From Scatophagus argus (Eukaryota; Chordata; Actinopteri; Scatophagidae): DNA of 64,000 nt. Position numbers and translations under genes: made by a program. This document shows positions 32,459-43,595 of the stretch, piece by piece. The notes beneath the pieces are model-generated. The model ran no database searches and was not told where the DNA came from. It saw nothing but the letters and a program-made list of their open reading frames with translations. The DNA is taken from assembly GCF_020382885.2 (NCBI RefSeq), contig NC_058504.1:14209019-14273018 (forward strand). The letters are read 5' to 3'. Numbering within the stretch: position 1 is the first letter of the stretch; the number at the start of each line of letters is the position of its first letter.

Positions 32459-34300
32459 GTGGGGAACACACCACAGAGAGACCACGACAGCAGACCCGAT
32501 GCTGTCTATAAAGTCAATCTATTGGGGAGAGATCTCCTCATCAAGCTGGGGGCATCCATACTGTGTAGCCCGGACGGACTCATAGTGACATTGACAGACG
32601 GCACCAGACTCCCCTGTACAGGTCTGAGAACCACAGGGCAATACCTCTTCCAGTCTGTGGAAGAACAGTATGCAGACATCTGCTGGGCTCTGTTGCAACC
32701 TGAAACGCCTGAGCACAACAGCATCCTGTCAGCCTACCTGCAGTGGAAACCCTGGATCTCACTTCTCGAGCCCTACATCTATCCTCCTGACCCAGGCCAC
32801 GTGACCCTCTTCTATGACAGACTGCAAACTGAGTGGTATCAAGATGGGTTCCAAGAACAGCTACAAGGTAAAAGTTGGCAAATACACTCCACCAACATAT
32901 ATGTGGCTCCAGAGGGAGTTGCAGCAGCAGTCATGCTCACAGAAGATAAACTAGATTGGTATATGGTGTCAGAAGAGGCGGTTCCTCGTGTCTCACTAGG
33001 ATTACATCCTAAACATCAGGCAAAAGACCTGGGAGGTGTGGTTAAACACGCTCTGGCTCAGACTGATTGGACACTCACACAAATCCCTCATCTTTACTAC
33101 TAAGCTAAGACATATCGCATTGATTGACATACGACATGGCTAACCCTCACACTTCGCATGGAACACCCCTATCCTGCCAGTAGAAAAGAAAGGGACAGGT
33201 AAATACAGAATGGCACATGACCTCAGAACCATTAATAACATCCTTTCTATTACTACGGTGCCCGTGCCTAATCCATATGTGGCTCTGACTAATCTGGATT
33301 CGTCTCAATCATGGTTTACATGCATTGATCTGGCTAATGCATTCTTTTGTCTCCCATTAGCAGAAGAGTGCTGTGACATTTTTTCATTTACCTACAAGGG
33401 TCGACAGCTGAGGTACACCAGGCTACCACAAGGGTTCACACTATCACCAGGGCTGTTCAATCAGTTCCTCAAATAGGCTTTAAGTGACTGCATTCTGCCA
33501 GACAACACCACACTCATTCAGTATGTAGATGGTCTCCTCCTGGCGGCGCCCACAGCTACTGTCTGTCTTACAGCAACCAGCTCTGTCCTGCAACACTTAG
33601 CCAGAAAAGGGTTTAAGGTAAGTAAAGCCAAATTACAGATAGCTAGGAAACAGGTTTTATTCCTAGGCAGAGCGATCTTCCAGAAAGGAGCAGGGATGTC
33701 TCCAAAAATTGGCTACTGCTACTGAATTGGCCTTACCAGACTACACGTTGCCATTCTACCTTGATGTTTCTGGAACAGATGCAGTTGTTAATGGCATTCT
33801 GTTCCAGAAAAAAGGAGGAGAAAAAACAGTGCTAATGTACATAACTGCAATAAACAAATCCATCAAACACGAGGCAGAAATGAGGGAACAATGCAGGAGG
33901 GTCAGATCATGCAGCAGAGATGGCGGCTGGGTATCAGGTAAAACTAGAACTAATGTGTTCAGAAGAAGAGATGGAACTGAACCAGAACTAACTGACATTA
34001 TAAGATTGCAAAAGGGGGTCTCACCACAGGAGAAAACGCTCTGGAAAGCCCAAGGAGCTAAAGAGGTGGGAGGAGTCCAGATGGACGTCTTATTCTATCC
34101 CATGAGAAAAACAGTGCTAGACGAGGCGCAAATAGTAGGACACGTGGGAGCGGCACAGATGCTGAGAAACCTGGAGAACTAGCGGCATCCTCACTTGAAA
34201 GATATGGTAAAACACTGGGTAAGAACATGTGAACTTTGCACCAAGTGCAATGCCAGACCGACCATCAAACTTGAACCGGAACAGAAGAGAAGACATCAAG
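32459..34300 (+). pseudogene. ERV pol remnant (protease end, RT, RNase H, integrase N-terminus)
   Basis: A 214-codon open piece starts with a protease C-terminal motif (NLLGRDLL) and runs into the RT N-terminal part. Frame changes follow. RT fingers/palm sequence is readable at 33210-33476 (LPQGFTLSP region), with a TAG right after it. The active-site motif then reads YVDG rather than YxDD, a lost catalytic Asp. RNase H-like sequence (33709 onward) and an integrase HHCC zinc-binding piece (H-P-H ... CELC, 34140-34250) follow. The integrase catalytic core is missing. Confidence 0.75.
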
Positions 34301-34799
34301 GGAGGAGGTGAAATAACGCTCCTCTCCTGCATGTGGCGTGCCAAGCCACCAACCTCCAAAACAGACACCTCTGAAATCTATGAATACAATAATCAGAGAA
34401 CAAAACAAATTGACCGAGCCGGTGGTATCACTCAGACAAAATACAGATTTGATTAAAACTCCTCCTTCAGCTGTACTGAAGTGAGCAGAGTGGTGGGACA
34501 CCACCGACATTTTAGGAGAACTACACTGTCCACTCCAGCCTAATGCACTCAGGTCTATTACCAATACTTGTAGATGACAGATAAACTTTCCAATTGGGCT
34601 TTTCTACATTACATATACGTTGGACGAAATCAGATGTTATATGTCAAAATAGACAGATGGTGAGACGGTATGATTTGAGAATTTAAGAAGTTTAAATAGG
34701 ACACAAAGATGTCCAACTGTCAAGTATCTTTCTTTATTGTTTGTTTGTTTATTGTATGTGTGGCTTTGGCTCTTGCTCTAATAAAACTTTTGCTGTGCG

Positions 34800-35455
34800 G
34801 TCATACCAGACTATAAACGGGATAAGCTGTACAGCCTCGTGGCTGCTAGAATTGAGTCACGCTTGCATAATCAACTTCAAAACATTGACAGGATAAAGAA
34901 AAGAGAAGTGATGTATGGTAATGCTAAATGGCTAGCAGGACTCAGCCTGCTGGCCGTGCTGATTGTAACTTTAATATTACTCTTGTGTGAATCCACTGAC
35001 CAACACCCTGCCTCCTCCACGATAGCTTCTAGAGTCAAATGAGCAACCGCACATTCAGGCAAAACAACAGACTATTGTTTGCAGCAATACGGCGGAATTG
35101 AATTAAATTACACCATAGGGAGTACGACCACGTTTGTATTTGACCTGTGTTCAGTCATCCCCTGTGGCAACCGACCTAGTGACTGGAAGGAATATGACAT
35201 TCATTTATGTAATGATAACCCCACTAATGCAGAATGTTCCGCAGGCAAGGCCATAATGGGAACATGGTGTGGTGACTGGAGTATGGTGAGAGCATACACT
35301 GGCGGACACTGGAGCCCTTATAAATTAAAGGCACCATCCCAAAGCAGATGGGGCCAGGTAAAATTCCAACGCAACTTTGACACAACTTCGAACAAGGTCC
35401 TTACGCTCTTAGTCCCAACGCCAAATCATTTTACCTAGTATTGGGTGTAGAACAC
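34800..35455 (+). pseudogene. ERV env remnant, N-terminal part
   Basis: A leader with a strong hydrophobic segment (LAGLSLLAVLIVTLILLL) ends in a TGA at 35040. A Cys-containing surface-domain-like stretch (35079-35438) follows and then stops. The fusion peptide, transmembrane subunit and cytoplasmic tail are absent: sequence passes straight into the truncated 3' LTR. Assignment rests on position and hydrophobicity pattern. Confidence 0.5.
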
Positions 35456-35495
35456 ACCGGTATGGACACCAAGGGGTTAATTAAAATCGAGTGAC

Positions 35496-35707
35496 TGAGT
35501 GGAAAGGTGTTGAGACTAACACCCGGTGTTATCTTAAAGTATATAATGATGTACTTCCTTGAGTGCTTTAGATCCCACTTGGCGTTTGGCTGAAACAGAC
35601 TTGTACTCTGAGGTGGGATCTCCAAAGATCTTTGTTTCTAAATAAATAACTGACTCTGTTTAACTCTCTCACATCAACCTACTCGGGGAAGCAAGTGTGC
35701 TTCAACA
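35496..35707 (+). repeat. ERV 3' LTR, 5'-truncated
   Basis: It matches the 5' LTR from TGAGTGGAAAGG through the AATAAATAAC poly(A) region, then continues about 46 bp to the terminal CA. That last part has been lost from the 5' LTR. Confidence 0.7.
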
Positions 35708-36352
35708 ACAACCTGCTGCAAACAGTTGAAAGCTATGGTATTGCTCTTGGGTTTACATCTGCTACTTCTCTAGATCCCTGCTACCGACTGTCCGACAGGT
35801 GTTGGAAACTGTGCTCGAGTAGCCCGCATTACACATCAGGGAAAACTACAGATTGTCTGATTGTTTCTCCTATCTCCTCTCCTAACTCATTCATATTTTG
35901 AGCGAACGTGAACTGAACGTGCGGTATTTCCGCTTGATGATCGTTATTGTGAACGCGTTAGTTCTGGCGTTTGTGAACGGCGCTCTCTCACAGAATAATT
36001 TCGTTCAAGAGCGTGCCAGATTTTAGTAGAAAACCCACGCTGAACAACCCTTAATATGTAGCGGAAAAAGCATCCAACCTGGCGACAGCTGTCATACCTG
36101 TCGCAGTAACAAATACGTCATCAAAAGACGGAGTATGGACGAAGGCAGCGCCAGCTCGGACCACTCAGACTCAACTGCGTTTGACTATTACAAAAAGTAC
36201 TCAAATGGAAAAACATTTGCACCTTAAGGACTACAGTCCTGGTTTTGTTTTCATAATAAAAATAAACACGATTCAAGCAGCAAGGTTTTGCTCGTGTTTT
36301 TGAGAATATGCTGTAGGCGTGAAAGCTGAAGCTGCTACTAGTGTGGACTGAA

Positions 36353-36956
36353 TGGGCGGCAACCCAAAATGTTCAAAGAGCCATATTGGACCCAAAAAAC
36401 AAATCTGTCTGGAGCCGCAAAAAATGAAAAGCCTTATATAAGCCTTATATGAAGGGAACACAGGCTGTAAGTGTATGTTAGCTATATTAGCTTACCAATT
36501 TGATGAATGAATCCTTCACGTACTCACCATCTGTGAGCGGTTTTCCACGCGTTATTATCTCCCGGGTTGCAACAAAACTAGCAGCAGAAGTGGAGTTTGG
36601 AGATGCAATCCACCTCTTAAATCTATGTTTGCGCTCCTCTAATTTCTCCAGAAGTAAAGCAATCGCACATTTTCTCTCACTCCCAAATGAGTGGTCTGCT
36701 GCAAATTTAGCATGACACACCCGCCGGTGTGTTTACAACAGCCACCTGCCTGGCACCACCGCGCCGCGCCAAAACGTGTGTCGCAGGCTATGACGCACAT
36801 CGTCGTTGACAGAAATGCTGAAATTTAATATTTATTATAAACATTTTTACAGCATTGGAAAACGTTAAGAACGTTTGTGTCATGTTTGTCCTCCTACAGA
36901 AACCATATTAAAACAAAATATATATTCCCCCCTATTTCTTTCCATTTTATACATTT
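36353..36956 (-). mobile_element. hAT remnant in tandem unit 1, both ends lost
   Basis: It matches the element at 44266. The left terminus is gone through a 26-bp deletion between two CGGCAAC repeats, so GGGCGGCAAC runs straight into CCAAAATG. The right end is cut at CATTTTATACATTTC. It carries a shortened piece of the hAT transposase N-terminus on the minus strand. Confidence 0.8.
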
Positions 36957-37420
36957 CATACAGTTGACTCTCCTCGGCTTTGAGTTGTCTTCTTAGTCCT
37001 TGTCAGGAGAAAGTACCGCCAAAACGATCGTGTGTTGGCACTGAGTTGCCTATAAAGCCTTCCCTCAGCCAATCATTTTGGGCGACATTTTGGTCGTTGC
37101 AATGGCAAGTTTTATTATGAATTGAAACCGAAACGATTTTCAAGTTCAAACTTGATAAAGCAGCACTGTGTGTTTTAAAGTTACGATAGAGAGTTAACAT
37201 TCAACAAAGCAAAGTGTTGAAATCGTTTTTTCTCCATATCTACAATGACATCTGTAGTGCAGGTAAGTAAGTAAGTGGAAGTAAGTAAGTAACGTGCAGG
37301 CGGCACAAAAAAGACTGCGGTCAAGCCAGCCTTTACAATGTGTTCAAGTGACCCAATATACGAGACACTATGGTAATAGCGAGTTCGAACCCATCTCACA
37401 ATAAAGAGGCGGTGCTCCCG
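36957..37420 (+). promoter_or_regulatory. Upstream block of deaminase-like copy 1
   Basis: Contains TATAAAG at 37051-37057, an ISRE-type motif at 37124-37134 and a GTAAGTAA microsatellite at about 37262-37290. It is nearly identical to 44872-45335 upstream of copy 2. Confidence 0.4.
37124..37134. promoter_or_regulatory. ISRE-like motif GAAACCGAAAC
   Basis: Matches the interferon-stimulated response element core GAAANNGAAAC exactly. It lies about 0.4 kb upstream of the likely 5' UTR splice donor and 0.85 kb upstream of the copy 1 start codon. Confidence 0.45.
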
Positions 37421-37608
37421 CTAAAGTTTTCTTCAAAGGTTTCCTTCAAAAGTTTCATTCAAAAGACTGGAAAAGATGCGGGCCTGATCTCTTGTGCAGC
37501 CAGCGAGGTTTGTTCATTTATGTGTTTTTATGTTTCTCTGTGTATATTTACAGTTTGTGTGTAATATGAAGTACTCTTAACTGTATTCATCATCATGTGT
37601 TTAAACAG
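37420..37608 (+). other. Probable 5' UTR exon/intron of deaminase-like copy 1
   Basis: GCAGCCAGCGAG/GTTTGT (donor at 37508) and TTTAAACAG/GTCGACG (acceptor ending 37608) frame a 101-bp intron. The donor is retained at 45422 (copy 2) and 52918 (copy 3). Copy 3 reads AACAAG/TCGACG at the acceptor, with AG kept. Confidence 0.4.
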
Positions 37609-37979
37609 GTCGACGACGGTTTTCGGCGACAGAGATACAGTCGGGATAAATAAATCAACCAGTGACAGAAGAACTACATGGTGTGTATTGAGTGACAACC
37701 AGTATATCGGAATGAATAAACGGACACTTCTTGTATTAGTGTCCTGTTTATTCTTGGCCATATAAAAAGTGACAAAGGGTCACGAGGGAAGTATTTGCGT
37801 TAAAACAAAATCTTTGATGCGAATTTGAAGTTTTCTTACACATCAACGGTTTCGTTTCCTGACTACCGACCACAGTGCTCACAGTGGACCGGTTACAATC
37901 GGAGCACCAAGCCATCATATCGATAACACGACAATAACAAAACCATAACAACAGTGAGACAAATCTGTTATACCATAAT

Positions 37980-39032
37980 ATGATGGAAAGTATTCAATCG
38001 TTAAAAGACATCTGGAAACAAACAACAAACCGCTGTGACAACACAGAAATGTTTAATCACCCGGTGAGACAGTTTTCAACTGAAGGAGAGGAAAATGATA
38101 ATAATGTGTCTTTTGAGAGGGTATTGCATCATTATATAAGACCAGAAGAAGCTGAAAGAGAGAAGCAATATGCATTTTCTGTCATCCTCATGAAAGACAA
38201 CAGACAAAAGTTTTTTCCACCAGTTTATCCAGATTTTACAAACAACAAAGAGTCTGGTGGTCCAAAAACAGCAATCCACAGTGAAGAAATTTTAATTAAA
38301 CAACTGGATAACTTTATGTGCCAAAATGGAACAATGGTGAAACAAGTTTTGATTTACACGTATTACAGCCCGTGTTTAAAGAGGAACAGAACTGACCCTT
38401 GTATGTTTCAGGTTCTAGCCAGTGCCGATGCATGGTTTACGCGTTATGATGTTTACACTGATTTGGCTTACACAAAGCCATGGGGATTAAACGGTCCAAA
38501 TTACTTTAAAAATCTCAGTTATGCCACTATCTCATCTCCCTGCAGTGTTTTTTATCCGTATATTGAAAAAAGCAAGGACACTTCTTTCTGTTTGGATGAT
38601 AAGAATCTGAGAAGCATTTTTAAAAAAAGTGACGTCTACAAGACATTGTCACGTGTTGAAGACAATGATAAAAATACTCTACGCTGCAGTATTAAGTCTG
38701 CTCATGAAACCCTTGTGACGCTGGCTCAAAATTCACATGGTCTGTGTAAACATCATTTGGAATGTGGAGAACAGGCAATTCAGTCTTTCTCATTTCTGCC
38801 CGAAGTTCACCATGAAATTTGTGAGAAATTGGAGAAGGATTGGAAGGAAATGGTCAGAAACAGTTCGATGACAGTGATCAGAAAAACCATCACAGAAGAA
38901 TTCAACAGTGCTGTAGTTCATCTATTTAGAGAACAGTTGAAGTCATCTGTGGGGAAGAGCAGCCCCCTGCGGCTTCACTGTATTCCTTGCCCTGCGCGCT
39001 TGTCTCCTCGGCGCTCTTGTGCTCGATCATGA
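37980..39032 (+). CDS. AID/APOBEC-like zinc deaminase candidate, tandem copy 1 (C-terminally truncated, 350 aa)
   Basis: A single coding exon starts MMESIQSLKDIWKQTTN. A core strand YAFSVILMKD (about residues 64-73) is followed by H100-S-E102 on a helix, the strand VLIYTYYS, then PC132-x8-C141: the three zinc ligands and catalytic Glu expected of a cytidine-deaminase fold. A helix, a strand (DVYTDLAYTKPWG) and the loop GLNGPNY follow, then a 150-residue helical C-terminal region. CGA to TGA at 39030-39032 removes the last 13 residues present in copies 2 and 3, including part of an Arg/Ser-rich tail. Copy 1 differs from the others at LASADAW, DVYTD and TKPW right after the zinc Cys. No signal peptide, so probably cytosolic or nuclear. 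Substrate unknown; it could act on DNA, RNA or free nucleotides, or be inactive. Confidence 0.62.
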   Translation: MMESIQSLKDIWKQTTNRCDNTEMFNHPVRQFSTEGEENDNNVSFERVLHHYIRPEEAEREKQYAFSVILMKDNRQKFFPPVYPDFTNNKESGGPKTAIHSEEILIKQLDNFMCQNGTMVKQVLIYTYYSPCLKRNRTDPCMFQVLASADAWFTRYDVYTDLAYTKPWGLNGPNYFKNLSYATISSPCSVFYPYIEKSKDTSFCLDDKNLRSIFKKSDVYKTLSRVEDNDKNTLRCSIKSAHETLVTLAQNSHGLCKHHLECGEQAIQSFSFLPEVHHEICEKLEKDWKEMVRNSSMTVIRKTITEEFNSAVVHLFREQLKSSVGKSSPLRLHCIPCPARLSPRRSCARS

Positions 39033-39131
39033 ACCGAAACGTTTGAAAACCTATACAGACAGCAGGACTAAGATAAGAAATCTTGCTATATTGCTTGTGA
39101 TGCGACAGGAAACCAAGGGCTTTGTAAAGTC

Positions 39132-39327
39132 TTCTCATTTTCAACGTGGGACATCACTTTCAACGCAGTCACCCGACATGATTAAAGATTTAAAGATTAA
39201 AGTGACATATTTTGTGATTGGAGGGAAATTTTCTCATTTTCAACGTGGGACATCACTTTCAACGCAGTCACCCGACATGATTAAAGATTTAAAGATTAAA
39301 GTGACATATTTTGTGATTGGAGGGAAC
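39132..39327 (+). repeat. 99-bp tandem duplication, two copies
   Basis: TTCTCATTTTCAACG... starts at 39132 and again at 39231. Each copy joins gene 3' sequence to the SINE tail (ATTAAAGATTTAAAG), so the duplication happened after SINE insertion. Unit 2 has a single copy and no SINE. Confidence 0.9.
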
Positions 39328-39549
39328 TCACTCCAACGAAATTTGTTCTCTGCATTTAACCCACCCAAGTGACGTGCACACACACACAGCAAACCCGGGG
39401 CAGTGGGCGACCGCGTGCAGCGCCCGGGGAGCAGTGGGGGTTAGGTACCTTGCTCAAGGGTACCTCAGCCATGGACACCGGGATGGGGAATCGAACCAGC
39501 GATCCACCGGTTACGGGTCCGACACCCTAACCGCTGATCCACGACTGCC
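39182..39549 (-). mobile_element. tRNA-derived SINE
   Basis: On the minus strand it begins with a tRNA-like head: A-box-like TGGATCAGCGGTTAGGGTG and B-box GGTTCGATTCC near 39487-39498. A GC-rich body and a 3' tail of ATCTTTAAATCTTTAAT type follow. It is absent from the equivalent place in unit 2 (47092), where CCGACATGATGGTGTGTAC is continuous. Exact bounds at the tail are blurred by the 99-bp duplication. Confidence 0.8.
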
Positions 39550-40860
39550 TGATGATGTGTACGTGACATTTTCAGACTGATGTTGGTGGTGTTTTTTTTG
39601 AAAATAAAATGAATGACTTTTAACCTTCCTCTGCTTATTTGTGTTTATCCTTAACATGCCATTGATATGTCAGGCACAGGTAAACCTCCTCACCTGTTAC
39701 TTGCTCATATGGCGACAAACACCAGGCCTATACTTTACAAAGAAAGTTAATAAAACTATGCCTGATGGTGATAATAAATATTGTAGTTCACTAGAAATAA
39801 AAGAAACTATATTCCAACTAGTTTAATTGAGCCATAAGAAGTCCTCTGTGAGATTATGCCATTTACTCAAGCAATAATGTCTGAACACTTCTTGTTTTAA
39901 AGTCTTTTCAGTTTATTATAAACATCCTTGTGCAGCGCAGTGACACTGTTAAAGTTCTAGTAACAGTGCAAACTAGAAAATTTCACAGGACATTTTGAGT
40001 GGGCCAATGTCACTTTATCCTCACCATGCAGAACAAAAGCAGGCTGAGGAGGCAGGGAGCTGGCTGGCAGGAAGAAATCTTCGGCAGCATAACACAGGAG
40101 AACAGCACACAGAGGTAGAGCGCAGAATAATCCGGCAGCAAGCAGGAGTGCAGGCCTAGAACTCAGGTGTGCCTCTGCTGCCAAATGGAGGAACCAATCA
40201 CATCCCCTGCCACACACAGGTTCTGCAAAAAGAACAGAAAAAAGAGGGGGAACAGAGAGAGCACAAGGAGAAAAACACAACAAAAAACATGCAAAGTCAA
40301 ACCATAACAATTGTGTTTGTATCCGTGGCACAGTAAAATGATCTTCTTCTTAAATTCATAAAGAGTCTTTAGAACATCTCTAGTCTCTTTTACATAAACA
40401 CAGTAACATTATAATAATATAATAGTGCTATTACCAGGTATAAACTTGTCCTGTCAAAATATTCACTATGAAATTATACAGGAATTAAGTGGAATCACTC
40501 TATCTCTCCTCATTAGCTTATTACAAATATAAAAGTTTTATTTATCTGATTTATTTTAACACAAGTTATAGTTGTTTGTTTTCACATTGAGGAACCATGA
40601 GGACTCGCACTGAATCCAGTCTCCACGTCCCTTACACTTCACAGTCACCAAGAGCAGTTTTACTTATTGCATTTGTATCCGTGGCACAGTAAAATGATCT
40701 TTTTCATGTGATGTAAAGACGTGACAAAATGTCAAAAACAAATGTGTTGGTAAGGTTCATCACCGCAGTATTGAGTTAATGCAATACCTTAGTGAACATG
40801 TTTCCTGAATGTTCTCTCAGCTTAACAATTTAATTTATAAAATCATTCACCTGAAAGGAG
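39550..40860. other. Unit 1 spacer, duplicated at 47100-48660
   Basis: AT-rich sequence with no convincing gene. AATAAAATG at 39602 may be the poly(A) signal of copy 1. A CAG-rich stretch (40020-40230) gives a 124-codon minus-strand frame repeated at 47501-47875, but it lacks domain or codon evidence. Confidence 0.5.
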
Positions 40861-43595
40861 ACTTTCAACTCATGTTAACGCAAATATTTAAGGCATCACT
40901 TAAGGTTTATTCATCAAATTAAAGAAAAGCACCTGGAAAAGGCTGGAGTGGGGAGAGAGAGAGAAGCATTTCCAAACCAGACCAAAGAACAGAATATAAT
41001 ATCATATCATGATCTACTATCATAGATTAAACTAAAAAAAATAATAATTATAATAATAAAAAATAACAACAATGGATGTATCAATCCATTTAGAAATTAA
41101 ATCTTTCAATCTTCAATTTAAAAGATATTGTCAGTGGACTGATAACACAGTATTTTCACTTGTCACAACAGGAGAAACACTGGTGGACGTAATAACAGTA
41201 CCAACAGCTCAGTTTCTTGTAAATGTCTCAGTAAGACGAACAGAAAGTCAGCACTACACCTGTGAGTCTCCTGCTATGAAAAGCATGTGGTTTATGACAT
41301 CAATGAGTCCACTATTGTTGTTCACTGTAAATGTTATCCATGGGTGTGGAACAACTGTGGATGTGGTCAGACCAGAATTGGCTTAATGAAACTTTATCAC
41401 ACGCTATGATGAAAAGCACTGGCCTTGAAATAATGTGCACAGAATAACAGCCATAACCTGCCAAAACTAACGTGCTACCTGAGTTTAACGAGTGAGTTAC
41501 CTTTCTATCAAAAATCTATATTGTCATTCCCCTGAGTTTCTCTAATTGCACTCACTGCCAGCTGTAGGACTTTAATTCACGACTCAACAGTCAGCTTGTC
41601 TGTAAGTTTCGTTCCGAGAGGTTGGAATGATACTTTTCAGGTTCAGTGGGTGAAGCACCAATGTGTGTTTTGATATACTGAGAGCCAACGTAGAAGCAGT
41701 GCAGAGACACTACGAGAATGTTTATCAGGTGACAAACTATACTGTTAGGTCAAGAAAATCTCAGTTTCATGTCAGCAGTCTGTCAGCCATTGACAGAGCC
41801 AAAAAAATAATCTTTGTCCATTGCCTGTGTAACATAAATATTATTTATATCATTATTTGATATGTTGTGTTGTGTAATACTTCATTTATGTGATTTAACT
41901 TCCTGCGATATTGATTTGTAATAATACAATACAATACCTACACTTTATGTTACACGGGGGGCACTTTAGTTGTTTCAACAGATGCACAGGAGACGTGAAG
42001 CAGGACTCAGCTTTAAAAATCAACAAAGCATTTCACTGCTGTCCCTTTAACTCATCACTTGTCTCCTGCCAGTTTATTGAAAATAACTTTGTAAAATTCT
42101 ATACACCTTTACTTTATCTTTGTGAATGAGTTTGCATACATTTAGATGTCTCTTCCTCTCTTTGGAGCCTATCCCTATAAAACAAACAATAATATAAAAT
42201 ATTAAGAATAATATACAAATAAAATATAGAATAAATATTCTAAATAGCACAAATCCTTCATCACACAAAAAACACACTAAATAAAGTCTAATCATTACAC
42301 TATTGCACTAAGAACAGAAAACACAAACTAAAACTAAAACCTGACCTTTCCGGCCTTCCTTGATGCAAAATCCAGCCCTTCAATTCTATGCTTGGCACAC
42401 TTTTAGTTATGACTGTTTAAACTACATTTTGTCACAAAACAGAGATGTAGCAAATGGCAAATGTTCATCTTTGAAACTACCTACACATATGAAAAGTCCG
42501 TTGGCTAATTACAGGACCCAACGTGAGGGAAATAAATAATAACTGAACTTGTAACAGTTTTGTTGCAAAGCACAATCTTATGGTGAAATTAGATCTGGTG
42601 TTTGTTAAGATGAATTACTGCTGTATAAGCACAGCAAGCATCATAGCAGGAAGGCTAACAATTAACATTAGCCCTTCGTTCATGACATGGATACTGTAAT
42701 CATACAGAGAGAACATTGCATACCTTTATCTTTTGCTCGTTTCACCTCTCCTTCTTTTATTTCTTTCCTAAATTGGCCACCTGATGGCTTTGACCTTTTT
42801 CTGTCCATCTCTGCGTTTACTCGGCACTCGACAATCATCAAGTTTCTCAACGCTGTCACTCACGACCAGGAGTCGACTAAACCAATTCACCTTGGTGACC
42901 ACATAATCGTTTTGTATTACCTATTTTCATTTGGCCATTTCACGAAAAGACAGAAACAGTGGATTCCCCCCACCCGTTCAATTTGGGAGAGACCCACCCA
43001 GAGGTGAACTGCCCCCCCTTCCCTTTCTCACACACAGCTTCAGTGCACGACAGCTTCTCAGCAAGCACCTTGCAGCTGCAGGGGGCGCCCATTTGCCGAT
43101 TCCCTACACAGTGATATCACAGATAATAGAAAACCATGTAGCGGCGCATGTTTTCCCAAGCGCTCGTGCCGCCCTCCTTGTGTCATGCAAAGCGGCTGCG
43201 CAGTTCGCACGTGCCTAAGACATAAAAAAAAACATAGCGCGAAGGATGACACCTTCACTTCGTCCCCATCCGGACGTGTAACTACAAGCAGTTTGTTGAC
43301 GTGGCCCAAAAACTTGGAGATCTCGTATTAACGGCAAGAGCTATCACTCCACCGATCATTCACCCTCCTACACACATACACAATGATGAAACGATCACGA
43401 GAAAGTAGGATGTCGGCTTTATACAAGATCTTTGCATCGCCAAAAGTAGAGTAAGATGAGTGAATCTATGCCAGCAATAGTTTTGTGCAAAGACAATCTA
43501 TAGCAGGAAGCACGAACCTTTTTTGGGGTTTTTTTTTTTGTTGCTTTGACAAATAATCAATTTATTTAGCAAAGTTTCGAAAAAAGTATGCATGG
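40861..43595. repeat. Left part of tandem unit 2
   Basis: It matches 29281-30735 (ERV side) and partly 48580-49890 (unit 3). It contains the second copy of the unassigned open frame (41072-41386), AT-rich spacer, and the GC-rich stretch at 42960-43220. Its end GTATGCATGGACAACCTGC is the unoccupied ERV target site. No recognised gene. Confidence 0.7.

Larger units (their letters stand above)
30735..35707 (+). mobile_element. Endogenous retrovirus, degenerate, 4.97 kb
   Basis: The insertion starts TGTGGATTAA and ends TTCAACA, flanked by ACAA at 30731-30734 and 35708-35711. The paralogous unit at 43596-43599 has a single ACAA with no insertion, giving an empty site. Homologous LTR segments lie at 30946-31464 and 35496-35661; the 5' one is interrupted by a LINE fragment. 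Between them are broken gag, protease/RT/RNase H/integrase and env pieces on the plus strand. The protease end and env leader suggest a fish gamma/epsilon-type retrovirus. Large parts are missing: the integrase core, most of env, and parts of both LTRs. It cannot be functional. Confidence 0.85.

Noticed and set aside
37400-37480. Additional ISRE sites in TTTCNTTC-like repeats before copy 1
   Set aside because: Spacing is one base short of the GAAANNGAAA core (GAATGAAAC, GAAGGAAAC), so they do not meet the consensus.
39486-39549. Possible tRNA gene
   Set aside because: A- and B-box-like segments belong to the head of a SINE with body and tail; no cloverleaf with intact arms was seen.
39957-40331. 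124-codon minus-strand frame, repeated at 47501-47875
   Set aside because: Its openness in two copies only reflects the recent duplication. Composition is that of a CAG/CTG-rich stretch and no domain or splice context is seen.
42687-43007. 106-codon plus-strand frame in unit 2
   Set aside because: Low-complexity, no recognisable domain, and the matching part left of the ERV is not open throughout.
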